Origin: Ignavibacteria bacterium RIFOXYB12_FULL_35_14
GTDB taxonomy: Bacteria > Bacteroidota > Ignavibacteria > Ignavibacteriales > Ignavibacteriaceae
Assembly (NCBI GenBank): GCA_001803045.1
Contig: MHAR01000091.1
Coordinates: 4,188 to 68,187, forward strand
Direction: 5' to 3'
Length of the DNA: 64,000 nt
Positions 16,089-25,773 of this stretch are shown one piece after another. The notes beneath the pieces were generated by a model. The model saw only the letters and a program-made list of their open reading frames with translations. It ran no database searches and was not told where the DNA came from. The stretch's first letter is position 1, and each line of letters starts with the position of its first letter. The position numbers and the translations under genes are program-made.

Positions 16089-16915
16089 TTGTAATCAATC
16101 CTTGTTCCGAAGAAAAATAACAATGGTCTTTCAATTCGTTTAGCCCATTCTGATTCCGTGTGATCGGCACCTGGTGAATAATAATAATCAATGTCCGTTC
16201 CAATTAAATATCCTTTCTGAGTCAGCTCGCAAAACATTTTTTGTCCGCGCGGCAAACCGTCTTCACCATGATCAATGTAAATTTTTATTTTCTTTTTCTC
16301 GCCGGTGTAATTCTTAACCATGTTAATTGCTTTATCACCTTCATAGTAAAATGAGCTGGACATGCAAGCCGCTTTTCCAAACACATCGGGATAATTCCAT
16401 GCTAACAGAAAAGAAATTAATCCTCCCATCGATGATCCCATTACAGCAGTATATTCTTCTCCGTTTAACGTTCGATAATATTTATCAATGAAAGGTTTTA
16501 GCTGCTCAACCATAAACTTCATATAATTTTTGCCCTTAACGGAATCGCTGTATTCCTCCAATCTTTCAGGTGTATTGTATATGCCTACAATAATTATCTC
16601 TTGAAGGTCGCCTGATTTAATTAAGCGGGTGGCTGTTTCATCAATCTGCCAATCAATTCCTATGTATGCTGTTTTCGGATCTACAACATTCTGTCCGTCC
16701 TGCATGTAAAGAACTGGATATCGCCGATGGATTTCTTTCTTATAGCTTGGCGGCAGCCATACAATAATGTCTCTTCTGTTATTCAGGGTTTTTGAATAAA
16801 ATTTCCGATGATATTCAACTTTACCAACAATTTTAGGTTTTCCGTTAACTGGTTTCTGCTTATTAGAACTGCTCAATTTTTTTCGTCTATTTATTAAAGG
16901 TGATTCTTCTCTCAT
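16085..16915 (-). CDS. Esterase family alpha/beta hydrolase (esterase D/Fes-like)
   Basis: A 276-residue alpha/beta hydrolase of the putative-esterase (PF00756-like) type. The nucleophile elbow is GSSMGG with Ser162. The acid is probably the Asp in YIDHGEDG (about 214-221) and the catalytic His is in GADHTESEW near residue 254. YPVLYMQDGQN (66-76) is a family hallmark. No signal peptide is visible; the N-terminal 30 residues are basic and low in complexity. Family members cleave S-formylglutathione, siderophores, feruloyl esters or mycolates, so the substrate is open. It overlaps the downstream acid phosphatase by four bases and is probably co-transcribed with it. Confidence 0.85.
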   Translation of the reverse strand: MREESPLINRRKKLSSSNKQKPVNGKPKIVGKVEYHRKFYSKTLNNRRDIIVWLPPSYKKEIHRRYPVLYMQDGQNVVDPKTAYIGIDWQIDETATRLIKSGDLQEIIIVGIYNTPERLEEYSDSVKGKNYMKFMVEQLKPFIDKYYRTLNGEEYTAVMGSSMGGLISFLLAWNYPDVFGKAACMSSSFYYEGDKAINMVKNYTGEKKKIKIYIDHGEDGLPRGQKMFCELTQKGYLIGTDIDYYYSPGADHTESEWAKRIERPLLFFFGTRIDYK

Positions 16916-17204
16916 TATCTGCCTTGATGTATTCTTTAATTATCAGGGTGGTAAAAATACTTTTTAAGCAAAAAGAATGCAAAACGATTGATGCTGATTT
17001 GGTTGCGAAAAGCATAACTATTCCAAGGTTATATTGAATATTACAGTCAAATTAATTGCTGTATTGTTAAATTGTTTTATTGTTACCGACTTTTCACGTC
17101 TCACATTTCACGTTTTACGATCAAACATTCTTTCTTTTCCAATGGATTATTGTTCTAATTTTATGGATTTTTACTTTATAATTTTTCAGAGGTTGTAATC
17201 GCAT

Positions 17205-18449
17205 ATGGCAGTAATAAGACCTTTCAAAGCATTGAAGCCCACAAAAGAAAACGCTCCGGTTGTTGCAAGTGTTCCTTATGATGTTGTTAACCGCGAAGAA
17301 GCTAAGGAAAAAGCTAAAGGTAACAAGCTTAGTTTTTTAAGAGTTACTCGATCCGAAATAGATCTCGATGATATAATCAATCCGTACTCAAGTGAAGTTT
17401 ATAAAAAAGCAAAAGAAACATTAGAGCAATTCAAGAAAGAAAAGATATTAATTCAAGATTCTAAACCGCATTTTTATTTATATCGACTTTTAATGGCTGG
17501 AAGAACTCAAGTTGGAATTCTAGGAACTTTTTCGATAGATGAGTACGACGACAACGTAATACTTAAGCATGAAAAAACCCGCAAAGAGAAAGAAGATGAT
17601 AGAACTAATCACATAATTACTACTGAAGCTCAAACAGGTCCGGTTTTTTTAACTTACAAAGGAGTCGAAAGTATCAATAAAATTGTTGACAAAGTATTAG
17701 AATCAGAACCGTTGTTTTTGTTTACATCTTCAGATGGAATACGACATACTATCTGGCAAGTTCTTGAAGAACATAATGCCACAATAATTGATGAGATTGG
17801 AAAAGTCTGGAACTTGTATATCGCTGACGGACATCATCGTGCGGCAAGTGCAAGCCGTGCACAAAAAGTTAAAAAAGAATCTAATCCCAATCATATCGGC
17901 GATGAAGAATACAACTATTTTATCGGAGTTTTATTTCCTGCAGAGCAGCTTCACATAATGCCGTACAACAGAGTTGTTTTTAATCTTAATGGGAACACTA
18001 AACAAGAATTCCTAAATAAGATAAGTGAAAAATTTGTTTATGATAAGATCAATGTAAAGGAACCGGTTGATCGAAGAAATATCGGTATGTATTTAGGCGG
18101 TGTGTGGTATAATCTTAAACCGAAAGATTCTGTTATTGCAAGTATCAGCCTTGCAAAATCAGTTGCGGAAACTTTGGATGTAAGCATACTTCAGGATTTT
18201 CTCCTAAATCCAATACTTGGAATAGATGATCCCCGCACAAATAAGAATATTGATTTCATTGGCGGAATACGAGGCACGGCCGAACTTGAAAAATTAGTTA
18301 ACTCAGGAAAAGCAATGGTAGCTTTTTCGCTTTACCCGGTTTCGGTCAATGATTTGATGAGCATTGCAGATGCTGGAGAAGTTATGCCGCCAAAATCAAC
18401 CTGGTTCGAACCAAAGCTTAGAGATGGATTATTAGTTCATTTAATTTAA
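17205..18449 (+). CDS. DUF1015 family protein, linked to serine biosynthesis
   Basis: A 414-residue member of the conserved DUF1015 family. Marks are the N-terminal RPFKALKPTKENA and SVPYDVVNREEA, HEKTRKEKEDDRTNH near residue 125, and YIADGHHRAAS near 207-217. The conserved His and Asp residues look like an active site, but no reaction is established to my knowledge. No membrane segment or signal is present. It lies 76 bp upstream of serC in the same direction, as often seen in other phyla, which points to a role in phosphoserine or serine metabolism. The start is an ATG preceded by GAGG. Confidence 0.85.
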   Translation: MAVIRPFKALKPTKENAPVVASVPYDVVNREEAKEKAKGNKLSFLRVTRSEIDLDDIINPYSSEVYKKAKETLEQFKKEKILIQDSKPHFYLYRLLMAGRTQVGILGTFSIDEYDDNVILKHEKTRKEKEDDRTNHIITTEAQTGPVFLTYKGVESINKIVDKVLESEPLFLFTSSDGIRHTIWQVLEEHNATIIDEIGKVWNLYIADGHHRAASASRAQKVKKESNPNHIGDEEYNYFIGVLFPAEQLHIMPYNRVVFNLNGNTKQEFLNKISEKFVYDKINVKEPVDRRNIGMYLGGVWYNLKPKDSVIASISLAKSVAETLDVSILQDFLLNPILGIDDPRTNKNIDFIGGIRGTAELEKLVNSGKAMVAFSLYPVSVNDLMSIADAGEVMPPKSTWFEPKLRDGLLVHLI

Positions 18450-18525
18450 ATCTTAGCGTCTTTGTGTCTTTGCGGTGAAACGACAAAGTGAAACAGAGAC
18501 CGTAAAAAACAAAAAGGAATAACTC

Positions 18526-19614
18526 ATGGAAAAAAGAATTTATAACTTTGCTGCTGGTCCGGCAATTTTACCGGAACCTGTATTAAAAGAAGCACAAGAA
18601 CAATTATGGGCGCTTCCGGGAGTTGGAATGTCAATCCTGGAAATCAGCCATCGTTCTAAAACTTTTGATAAAATTATTGCAGAAGCAAAAGAAGGATTAA
18701 AATCCTTGCTTAGCATTAGCGATGATTACGAACTTCTTTTTCTTCAAGGTGGAGCGAGTCTTCAATTCTCAATGGTTCCGCTTAACCTAATGGTAAAGAA
18801 TAAAAAAGCCGATTACATCGTAACCGGAAGCTGGTCAAAGAAAGCTGTTAAGGAAGCAAAGCGGGTCGGAACTGTTAACATTGCTGCGTCAACTGAAGAA
18901 GGAAATTTCAAGCGAATTCCTAAACAGGAAGAACTTAAGCTCGATCCTCAAGCCGATTATGTTCACTTCACTTCCAACAATACGATCTTTGGAACTGAAT
19001 GGCACAAAGAACCTGAAGTTAGAAATGTTCCGCTGGTTTGCGACGCATCTTCAGATATTCTGCACAAAAAAATTGATGTTAGTAAATATGCTTTGATTTA
19101 TGCCGGTGCTCAAAAGAATATAGGGCCATCGGGCGTTACTTTGGTAATTATCCGAAAAGATTTGCTTGAAAGAAGTTCCGATTCTCTTCACACGATGCTG
19201 AATTACAAAACTCATGTTGAAAACAATTCGTTGTATAACACTCCAAACGTATTTGGCATTTACATTATAAATCTTGTTTGCAAATGGCTAAATGGTTTGG
19301 GCGGATTAGATGGAATGTACAAGATCAACAAAGAAAAAGCGGACATTCTTTACAAATGTATTGATGAAAGCGGCGGTTTTTACAAAGGTCATGCAGAAAA
19401 AGACAGCCGTTCGTTAATGAATATCACTTTTAATCTTGCATCAGAAGATTTAGAAAAGAAATTGGTTAGCGAAGCAACCGCTGCAGGATTTGATGGATTG
19501 AAAGGTCATCGTTCTGTTGGCGGCTTGCGTGCATCGATCTACAATGCTTTCCCTAAAAAAGGAGTTGAAGATTTAGTGAGCTTCATGAAAGATTTTCAGA
19601 AAAAGAATGGATAA
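18526..19614 (+). CDS. serC: Phosphoserine aminotransferase
   Basis: A 362-residue PLP-dependent class V aminotransferase that converts 3-phosphohydroxypyruvate and glutamate to phosphoserine in serine (and pyridoxal) synthesis. It begins YNFAAGPAILPEPVL, has LLFLQGGASLQFSMVPLNL for phosphate binding, and Lys197 in YAGAQKNIGPSG as the PLP-binding lysine. Length is normal. An AAAGGA ribosome-binding site precedes the ATG. It sits between DUF1015 and a small lipoprotein gene; no serA or serB is in the window. Confidence 0.97.
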   Translation: MEKRIYNFAAGPAILPEPVLKEAQEQLWALPGVGMSILEISHRSKTFDKIIAEAKEGLKSLLSISDDYELLFLQGGASLQFSMVPLNLMVKNKKADYIVTGSWSKKAVKEAKRVGTVNIAASTEEGNFKRIPKQEELKLDPQADYVHFTSNNTIFGTEWHKEPEVRNVPLVCDASSDILHKKIDVSKYALIYAGAQKNIGPSGVTLVIIRKDLLERSSDSLHTMLNYKTHVENNSLYNTPNVFGIYIINLVCKWLNGLGGLDGMYKINKEKADILYKCIDESGGFYKGHAEKDSRSLMNITFNLASEDLEKKLVSEATAAGFDGLKGHRSVGGLRASIYNAFPKKGVEDLVSFMKDFQKKNG

Positions 19615-19643
19615 TTTTTTAGTAAACATTGTGTGAGGATGTT

Positions 19644-20072
19644 ATGAAATATTTCTTATCGTTATTTTCTATTTACTTATTGATATTCGCGGGCTGCGGA
19701 AAAGAAGATGAGGCTCAGCTCGAAGCTTACAACGCCGAAGCTTTTGCTTATGATCTCGGCGAAAGCTGGGAAGTGAATGCAACCACAAGAGTAAAAGGAT
19801 TTTTCCAAAAGGAGGAAAACGGAACATTCACCGCATTACTTTCTTATGATATTGATTTAGTTACGGTTGCCGGTGATACAATAAAATCCCTGGTCAGCAG
19901 AACAGAAGACAAAATGAAAAATGAAAAGATGAGTGATGTCGATCTCGAAACCCAGTTCGATCTCGATTCAACTTATGCCGAAGGAAATTATAAAGTAATT
20001 TTTATAGTAAAAGATATGAATACAGAGCAAACGGCAAAATCATCTGCCGAGTTTGTTCTTGAGGAAGAATGA
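19644..20072 (+). CDS. Small hypothetical lipoprotein
   Basis: A 142-residue protein starting at the ATG at 19644, chosen because GTGAGG lies 6 bases upstream. The signal sequence ends LLIFAGC, a good lipobox with Cys17, so the product is probably an envelope lipoprotein. The mature part is acidic and beta-rich (ALLSYDIDLVTVAGDTIKSL), resembling an immunoglobulin-like fold that might bind another envelope protein. It is 30 bases after serC and ends before a clear terminator (20099-20125), so it is the last gene of that unit. Function unknown. Confidence 0.7.
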   Translation: MKYFLSLFSIYLLIFAGCGKEDEAQLEAYNAEAFAYDLGESWEVNATTRVKGFFQKEENGTFTALLSYDIDLVTVAGDTIKSLVSRTEDKMKNEKMSDVDLETQFDLDSTYAEGNYKVIFIVKDMNTEQTAKSSAEFVLEEE

Positions 20073-20096
20073 AAGAGAATTAAATATTTAAAATTA

Positions 20097-20127
20097 AAAA
20101 CCACTGGCAAGCAGTGGTTTTTTATTA
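20097..20127 (+). terminator. Rho-independent terminator of the serC unit
   Basis: An 8-bp perfect stem AACCACTG/CAGTGGTT with a five-base loop, preceded by A residues and followed by a run of T. It lies 25 bases after the lipoprotein stop codon and can act on both strands. Confidence 0.85.
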
Positions 20128-20171
20128 CTAATTCTCCAAGGAGTCCTCGGACAATCATTTATCCATTCATT

Positions 20172-20558
20172 TCACAAATATTCCTCAGGAATTCTCTTTC
20201 TTCCTGAAAAACCGGAATCCAAATCATGGTAAAAATTAATAGTCTCCTCATCTGTACGCCAGCACAGAAGCACTTCTTCACCGTCAATTATTGAGGGGAA
20301 ATCGACTAATCCGATTGTAAAGTTCCAATCCTTATAAATGCAGCCGATCTCTTCTAATTCTTTGATAAATCCTTCAACACTCTCGGCCATTTTTTTAATG
20401 AATGGGTCATGCTCGATTTGGCCGTTAATATCTTCGGCATATAATCGCATTTCTCTGGTTGTATTGAGAATATCCTCAACGATCTTCCTCACAAGAGGTA
20501 ATGTTTTGACCGCTTCCGATGGCGTAAAATATTTTGTTTCTGTTATCATCCTATTCAA
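20172..20558 (-). CDS. DUF2203 family protein
   Basis: A 128-residue cytoplasmic protein of the DUF2203 family. The first half is a long helical hairpin (KYFTPSEAVKTLPLVRKIVE onward). The second half has the family signature DFPSIIDGEEVLLCWRTDEE, then FYHDLDSGFSGRKRIPEEYL with conserved Trp, Arg, His and Gly. The biochemical role of the family is unknown. It stands alone, convergent with the serC unit, and the ATG follows a short intergenic region with no clear partner gene. Confidence 0.85.
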   Translation of the reverse strand: MNRMITETKYFTPSEAVKTLPLVRKIVEDILNTTREMRLYAEDINGQIEHDPFIKKMAESVEGFIKELEEIGCIYKDWNFTIGLVDFPSIIDGEEVLLCWRTDEETINFYHDLDSGFSGRKRIPEEYL

Positions 20559-20870
20559 ATACCTTTTATTCTTGATTCTATAACCGAATTAAAAAGTTTC
20601 CCGGTATTTATTTATTAATCCGCTCAAGCGAAAATAATCGTAAATCTTTCATAAATCAAAGCTGAAATTTATTATCAGGGTCACGGCTGTCCAAGATAAT
20701 CATGAAATAGGAAAAAAGTGCTCTAATTATCTGAATCCTAATGACTATAATTATCTCCGAATACAACCCCTCCCGTATTTATTTCTATTCTCCTCTTTTC
20801 AAAAGAATAATCTTCTTAGTATTGGAAAGACTTTTAGATTATAAATTTTTTCTCAGAATGTGAAAATAAT

Positions 20871-21005
20871 GTGATAAGGTTGAAGTAACTTATCTTAATA
20901 TGTGTTACTGAGGTTAAAATTTTTAGACCTTCAATCAGCATTTGAATAAATATTTTTCTTAGACCTTAGTAAAACCAATAACCTAACGAAATAAAACCTT
21001 ATCAC
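20871..21005. repeat. 135-bp nested-palindrome element (family B, copy 1) in a 713-bp gene-free gap
   Basis: Outer inverted repeats GTGATAAGGTT and AACCTTATCAC enclose a second, inner imperfect pair built on GTTACTGAGGTT and ACCTTAGTAA. There is no ORF. A second copy lies in opposite orientation at 47502-47643 with the same outer and inner pairs and spacing. The rest of the gap 20584-21296 holds no gene I can support; it is AT-rich, with a hairpin-like GGAACTGGGTTTG half-repeat near 21165. Confidence 0.65.
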
Positions 21006-21296
21006 CTTCTTTCTTTTGGGTATTGTTTACAGTACAACGTTAAAATTAAACCAATCTGAAATTTAAATGGACAGACATGATTAGGGTATCAGCTCTAATA
21101 AAATGTTAATATTTTGTCATTTCGCAATCGAGCAGGGTTCCGTTGAGGTTTAGGACTAAGAGTTAGGAACTGGGTTTGTATTTTCTCTTTTGAATAAGGT
21201 GAAATATTAAATTCATCGAATCCATTTTTGAAAAATCAACTCTAACTAAAACGAAAATTTATTCTTTTTGTTTTAAGATAAACTCATTTAAACTTT

Positions 21297-21929
21297 ATGA
21301 CACCTATGAACATATCACTTTTAGAAAAAATAAACTCAATTGGATTAAGTTACCGGCAGTATCTCAATTTAACAGCCAGGGAAATTGAGACTGCTGATTC
21401 AGCACAATTAACTGAAGAAGAACATGCGCAGTTGGAGAACAAAAAGCTTAATCTTCATCGAATGAAAAGAATAGAAAAACATTATCAGGTTGGTGAAGGA
21501 TTGAAAAATATTGCTCAATCTGTCGATAAACCGCAATTGTGGATGATCATTTCAGAAACATGGTGCGGCGATTCAGCACAAAACATACCTTATATTTTTA
21601 AAATTGCAGAACTAAATCCCAAAATTGATCTAAGAATAGTCTTACGGGATACAAATCCTGACATCATGAACTTATATCTAACTAACGGCACTAGAAGCAT
21701 TCCGATACTGGTAGTTTTTGATGAGTTCGGGAATGAATTATTAAAATGGGGACCAAGACCAATGGCAGCGAAACAATTGGTTAACGACTTAATTACGCAA
21801 GGTACCGATAAAATTGTAAGAGCTCAGAAACTCCATCTGTGGTATGGCCGCAATAAAGGAAAAGACTTAGAACTTGAGATGACAGCAATGCTCAAATCGA
21901 TGATGATTAAAACTGAATGGGAAGGTTGA
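21297..21929 (+). CDS. Thioredoxin-like family protein
   Basis: A 210-residue protein with a thioredoxin fold in the middle. WMIISETWCGDSAQNIPYI (82-100) matches the strand-helix of thioredoxin, but the active site is C-G-D-S with a single Cys90. TRSIPILVVFD around residues 142-152 supplies the cis-proline loop. With one cysteine it cannot run a normal dithiol exchange and may act through mixed disulfides or simply bind thiols. The N-terminal 75 residues are helical and charged. No signal peptide, so cytoplasmic. A second Met at codon 4 is an alternative start. Matches the Thioredoxin_9-type family common in Bacteroidetes and Firmicutes. Confidence 0.8.
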   Translation: MTPMNISLLEKINSIGLSYRQYLNLTAREIETADSAQLTEEEHAQLENKKLNLHRMKRIEKHYQVGEGLKNIAQSVDKPQLWMIISETWCGDSAQNIPYIFKIAELNPKIDLRIVLRDTNPDIMNLYLTNGTRSIPILVVFDEFGNELLKWGPRPMAAKQLVNDLITQGTDKIVRAQKLHLWYGRNKGKDLELEMTAMLKSMMIKTEWEG

Positions 21930-21984
21930 GATCTTGAATTTCTAGGTTTTATTCTTCATCATCTTAATCTGCGGGCATAAATCT

Positions 21985-23364
21985 CTACTTGGTTAGAATT
22001 AAATATGAATATGGTTCCAGAGCAACCGTGGATGTAATTTCCACAGCAGAACTGTCAAATGCATTTTTCCACATTGTATTCGCCAATGCGGTGGGGGTTG
22101 TATAGGCTACGTTATTATTCCTCACATTTACTAATACTAAAATTTCTTTCTCTTGAAATATTTTTTTAAATGCTAACACATTTACCGCATCAAATTTTTC
22201 AATACTGCCTTTTCTTAACGCATCAAAATTATTATACACTGAGAGTAATTCCTTATAAGTCTTGAGCATATCGGGATTAAGAGACCAGTTAATAGGCTGG
22301 CGGGTGAAAAAAGGAATTGTATTACTTACTCCAACTTCCTGGCTGCCATAAATAAGAGGAACACCTCCCAAATAAATTGTGATTACGGATGCTGCCAGAG
22401 CACCTTTTTTTCCATTAAAAATTGTTATTGGAGTTGCATCCCATGCAGATTCATCGTGATTGGTTGTGAATCTTAATTTATGTTTACCGGAAGGAATGTT
22501 ATTATATTCCTCATAGTGGGTGGAGAAAAGATAGCTTGCTGAATAGCTGTCTCTAAAAACATTTTTTATCGTGGTGTAAAAATCCCAAGAATAATTCATT
22601 TGAAATCCAGCGGTAAAATGATCGGATCTTGCACCTTCAGCAAGTAAGATTAAACTCTTTCCCTCTATTTTAGATAATTCGCTTATTGCCTGTTTCCAAA
22701 AATCATAAGGTACAAAATCGGCTGCATCGCACCTAAACCCATCAACATCAGCATTAAGCACCCAATATTTCATTGACTTTATCATCTCATTTCTCATTTC
22801 CTGATTATCAAAATTTAAATCGGCAACATCCTGCCAATTTGTTCCTGGCGGATGGATAATATTGCCCGATGCGTCTTGGGTAAACCAAGATTTATTTTGA
22901 ATCCACGGATTATCCCAAGAAGTATGGTTTGCCACCCAATCAATAATTACTTTTATATTCCGCTTATGCGCTTCTTGCACGAGAGTTTTAAAATTTTCCA
23001 TGGTTCCGAATTCCGAATTCACTTCGGTAAAATTTTTTACACAGTATGGTGAATTTACGGTGTTTATTTGCCCAATTGGGTGAATAGGCATAAACCAAAT
23101 TGTATTAACACTCAACGCTTTAATCGAATCCAATCTATTAACTATGCCTTGAAATGTTCCTTCATTACTAAACGCTCTGATATTAATTTCATACAAGATT
23201 ATGTTTTCTACGTTGGGTGTATTTTCTGCAGGTCCTTGAGTAGGTTCAACCACACTTTTATCAGTACATTGGATGAGAAGAGCAAGCGGCAGGATTTTGA
23301 GAAGTATGATGCTTGAAGTAAGCAGCTTGTGCACAAAGATTTTTGTGAAAATATTTATTCTCAT
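21985..23364 (-). CDS. GH13 alpha-amylase family lipoprotein
   Basis: A 459-residue glycoside hydrolase family 13 enzyme. A lipobox LLIQC (Cys33) after a hydrophobic segment makes it an envelope lipoprotein. The four GH13 regions are present: VIIDWVANH (139-147), GFRCDAADF with nucleophile Asp213, LLAEGA with acid/base Glu243, and FTTNHDES with Asp304. A short C-terminal beta domain follows the barrel. The barrel is compact, with a reduced B domain. It hydrolyses or rearranges alpha-glucans or malto-oligosaccharides at the cell surface or in the periplasm. The gene is single, with no sus genes nearby. Exact specificity cannot be told. Confidence 0.88.
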   Translation of the reverse strand: MRINIFTKIFVHKLLTSSIILLKILPLALLIQCTDKSVVEPTQGPAENTPNVENIILYEINIRAFSNEGTFQGIVNRLDSIKALSVNTIWFMPIHPIGQINTVNSPYCVKNFTEVNSEFGTMENFKTLVQEAHKRNIKVIIDWVANHTSWDNPWIQNKSWFTQDASGNIIHPPGTNWQDVADLNFDNQEMRNEMIKSMKYWVLNADVDGFRCDAADFVPYDFWKQAISELSKIEGKSLILLAEGARSDHFTAGFQMNYSWDFYTTIKNVFRDSYSASYLFSTHYEEYNNIPSGKHKLRFTTNHDESAWDATPITIFNGKKGALAASVITIYLGGVPLIYGSQEVGVSNTIPFFTRQPINWSLNPDMLKTYKELLSVYNNFDALRKGSIEKFDAVNVLAFKKIFQEKEILVLVNVRNNNVAYTTPTALANTMWKNAFDSSAVEITSTVALEPYSYLILTK

Positions 23365-23555
23365 AACGTTCGACTCATTAAAAACTTAAAATATCTACTA
23401 AAACTTATGGGATTAATATAAAAATATTAATTAAGAAATATTTCATGATGTCTAAATCCAATTTTTTACTGGAAAAATTTCAGATATGATAGAGTAAAAT
23501 CTTCAATTCAAAATATTTTTTTCCTTAACTTTGTCAAAAGTTTTAGTAAAATTTA

Positions 23556-24305
23556 TTGTCAGCTTTAGAATCATCCATATTACTATTCGTAATTGGTTCG
23601 GCTGCCGGATTTCTAAATGTATTCGCCGGCGGTGGTTCATCATTAACTTTACCTGCATTAATTTTCCTCGGGCTCGATGCCTCAGTTGCAAACGGAACAA
23701 ATAGAATCGCAATTCTTGTTCAGAATCTCTCCGCAGTTCATTCCTTTAAACAAGAAAAATTTTTTGAATCCAAGCTTAGCGTTAAGCTAGCACTTTTAAC
23801 TTTACCGGGAGCAATTGTCGGTGCTGTTGCCGCCGTTAAAATAAGCGATGAGACTTTCGAAACAATTCTTGGCACTGTAATGATTGGAGTAATAATCTCT
23901 TTATTGATTCCAATGCCCAAGCAAGATGATGTAAGCAGCAGGACAAAGCTGAAAACAATCCCAATGTATCTATCAATGTTTGTGATCGGTTTTTATGGAG
24001 CTTTCATACAAGTTGGCGTGGGTTTTCTTTTGATGGCTGCACTGCATTACTTATTGAAACTTGACCTTGTGCGAGTAAATATGCACAAGGTTTTTATAGT
24101 TTTGATTTTTACAGTTCCGGCATTGATACTTTTTATTTTAACAAATAACATTAACTGGCAAATGGCAATTAGTCTTTCTCTTGGCAATGCAGTTGGTGCC
24201 TGGTGGTCTGCAAAAGTATCTGTGCGTAAGGGTGAGAAATTTATTAAGATGATTTTAATTGTTGCAGTGCTTATTATGGCGCTTAAACTTTTAAAAGTTT
24301 TTTAA
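23556..24305 (+). CDS. TauE/SafE family membrane transporter
   Basis: A 249-residue polytopic inner-membrane protein with about eight hydrophobic segments in two similar halves. AGFLNVFAGGGSSLTLPALIFLGLD (residues 16-40 region) and NGTNRIAILVQN are hallmarks of the TauE/SafE (sulfite exporter) family, as is GFYGAFIQVGVGFLLMA in the second half. Family members export sulfite, sulfoacetate or other small organic anions. No sulfur genes are nearby, so the substrate is open. It starts at a TTG; no ATG fits better. It lies 43 bp upstream of an MFS gene in the same direction. Confidence 0.85.
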   Translation: MSALESSILLFVIGSAAGFLNVFAGGGSSLTLPALIFLGLDASVANGTNRIAILVQNLSAVHSFKQEKFFESKLSVKLALLTLPGAIVGAVAAVKISDETFETILGTVMIGVIISLLIPMPKQDDVSSRTKLKTIPMYLSMFVIGFYGAFIQVGVGFLLMAALHYLLKLDLVRVNMHKVFIVLIFTVPALILFILTNNINWQMAISLSLGNAVGAWWSAKVSVRKGEKFIKMILIVAVLIMALKLLKVF

Positions 24306-24348
24306 CTTAGAACATTGTACATTCAATCTTAAATAATCTAAGGAAAAA

Positions 24349-25773
24349 ATGGCTGACTTGAATACAACCAACTCTTCAACTGATGAAGGTGTTATCCAAA
24401 AAACTATTCGCGAAGTAACTCAACCATTTAAGGATTTATTTAAAGCATCGCGAGCTTTATGGGGAATAAACCTCTCCTACTTGCTCGAAGGAATAACCTA
24501 TTTCGGTATTGTCGGTTATCTTGTAATTTATTTTAACAATTATGTTAAACTTAACGACATAAGCGCCGGACAAATGGTGGGAATTCAAACTGCAGGAATT
24601 ACACTCGCCATGCTTTTCCTTGGTGCAACTGTAGATTGGATTGGAGTAAGAAAATCTTTACTCTATGCTCTTGGATTCATGTTGATTGGAAGATTATTCC
24701 TGACGATTGGCCCCAACATAACCTCAAATGCTGGTTTGTGGTCTTCAGCTCATTTAATTGCGATGCTTGGAATTTTAGGAATTGTTTTAGGCTACGGGAT
24801 TTATCAACCGGCATGTTATGCGGCAGTAAAGCAATTTACAACTGGAAAGACTTCTGCAATGGGTTATGCAATGCTTTACGCACTAATGAATCTTGGGGGT
24901 TTTTTGCCAGGCATCATTGGGCCTCCAATTAGAAAAGCATTCGATTCAAACGGGCAAGGCATACTCGCTGTGTTCTGGGTGTATATTGCATTAACGGTTG
25001 CCGGTATAATTGTGATTGCAGTTATTCTTACAAAAAAAACAGTAGAGAATGCAATTCATGAATCGAGCAATGAGACGAAGGAAAAAATTGAAGCCGATAC
25101 AAAAGCAGAAGCTGAAAAGTCCGCAAAGGAAAAAATTAAGTTCTACCTAAAGAATTTTCCGATGAAGGATTACAGGTTTATGTTCTTCATTTTTATTTTA
25201 ATCCCGGTTCAAACTCTATTTGCTCACAATTGGCTAACCCTGCCGATTTACTTCAGCAGAGCATTTACAGGTGTTGTCCAAGATAACTTCGAATTTTTTG
25301 TAAACTTCAATCCGATATTAATTTTCATTTTAACGCCAATGGTTGCGGCTTTAACGGCACAAAAAAATGCTTACAAAATGATGATCATTGGAACGTTTGT
25401 AATGGCATCACCAACTTTTATACTTGCAACAGGGCCATCTCTCGGGGCAGTTTTTGGTTACTTAATTATTATGACAATCGGTGAAGCAATGTGGCAGCCA
25501 AGATTTCTGCAGTGGGTTGCAGAGATAGCGCCAAAGGGAATGACCGGGATTTACATGGGAATCGGGCAGTTCCCCTGGTTTCTCACTAAAGTGGTTACAT
25601 CGTTATATTCAGGCTGGTTTTTGATGACGTATTGCCCCGAGGGTGCTGATCCATCGCAAATGAATACGGAAACGATGTGGTTGATTTACGGTTTTATTGC
25701 AATCATAAGTCCAATTGGATTAGTGCTTGCAAGAAATTGGATGTTGAAAGGATTTAAGCACAAAGCAGAATGA
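24349..25773 (+). CDS. Major facilitator superfamily transporter
   Basis: A 474-residue inner-membrane protein with about twelve membrane segments and a charged cytoplasmic loop in the middle (about 235-265, KEKIEADTKAEAEKSAKEK). The segment FLGATVDWIGVRKSLLY (about residues 89-106) is the MFS loop 2-3 motif. YGIYQPACYAAVKQF and GGFLPGIIGPPIR recall the proton-coupled oligopeptide (POT) branch, but its usual ExxERFxYY motif is replaced by YLLEGITYFG. Peptides or small organic acids are possible substrates. The stop codon overlaps the start of the next gene (ATGA), so the two are coupled. Confidence 0.82.
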   Translation: MADLNTTNSSTDEGVIQKTIREVTQPFKDLFKASRALWGINLSYLLEGITYFGIVGYLVIYFNNYVKLNDISAGQMVGIQTAGITLAMLFLGATVDWIGVRKSLLYALGFMLIGRLFLTIGPNITSNAGLWSSAHLIAMLGILGIVLGYGIYQPACYAAVKQFTTGKTSAMGYAMLYALMNLGGFLPGIIGPPIRKAFDSNGQGILAVFWVYIALTVAGIIVIAVILTKKTVENAIHESSNETKEKIEADTKAEAEKSAKEKIKFYLKNFPMKDYRFMFFIFILIPVQTLFAHNWLTLPIYFSRAFTGVVQDNFEFFVNFNPILIFILTPMVAALTAQKNAYKMMIIGTFVMASPTFILATGPSLGAVFGYLIIMTIGEAMWQPRFLQWVAEIAPKGMTGIYMGIGQFPWFLTKVVTSLYSGWFLMTYCPEGADPSQMNTETMWLIYGFIAIISPIGLVLARNWMLKGFKHKAE

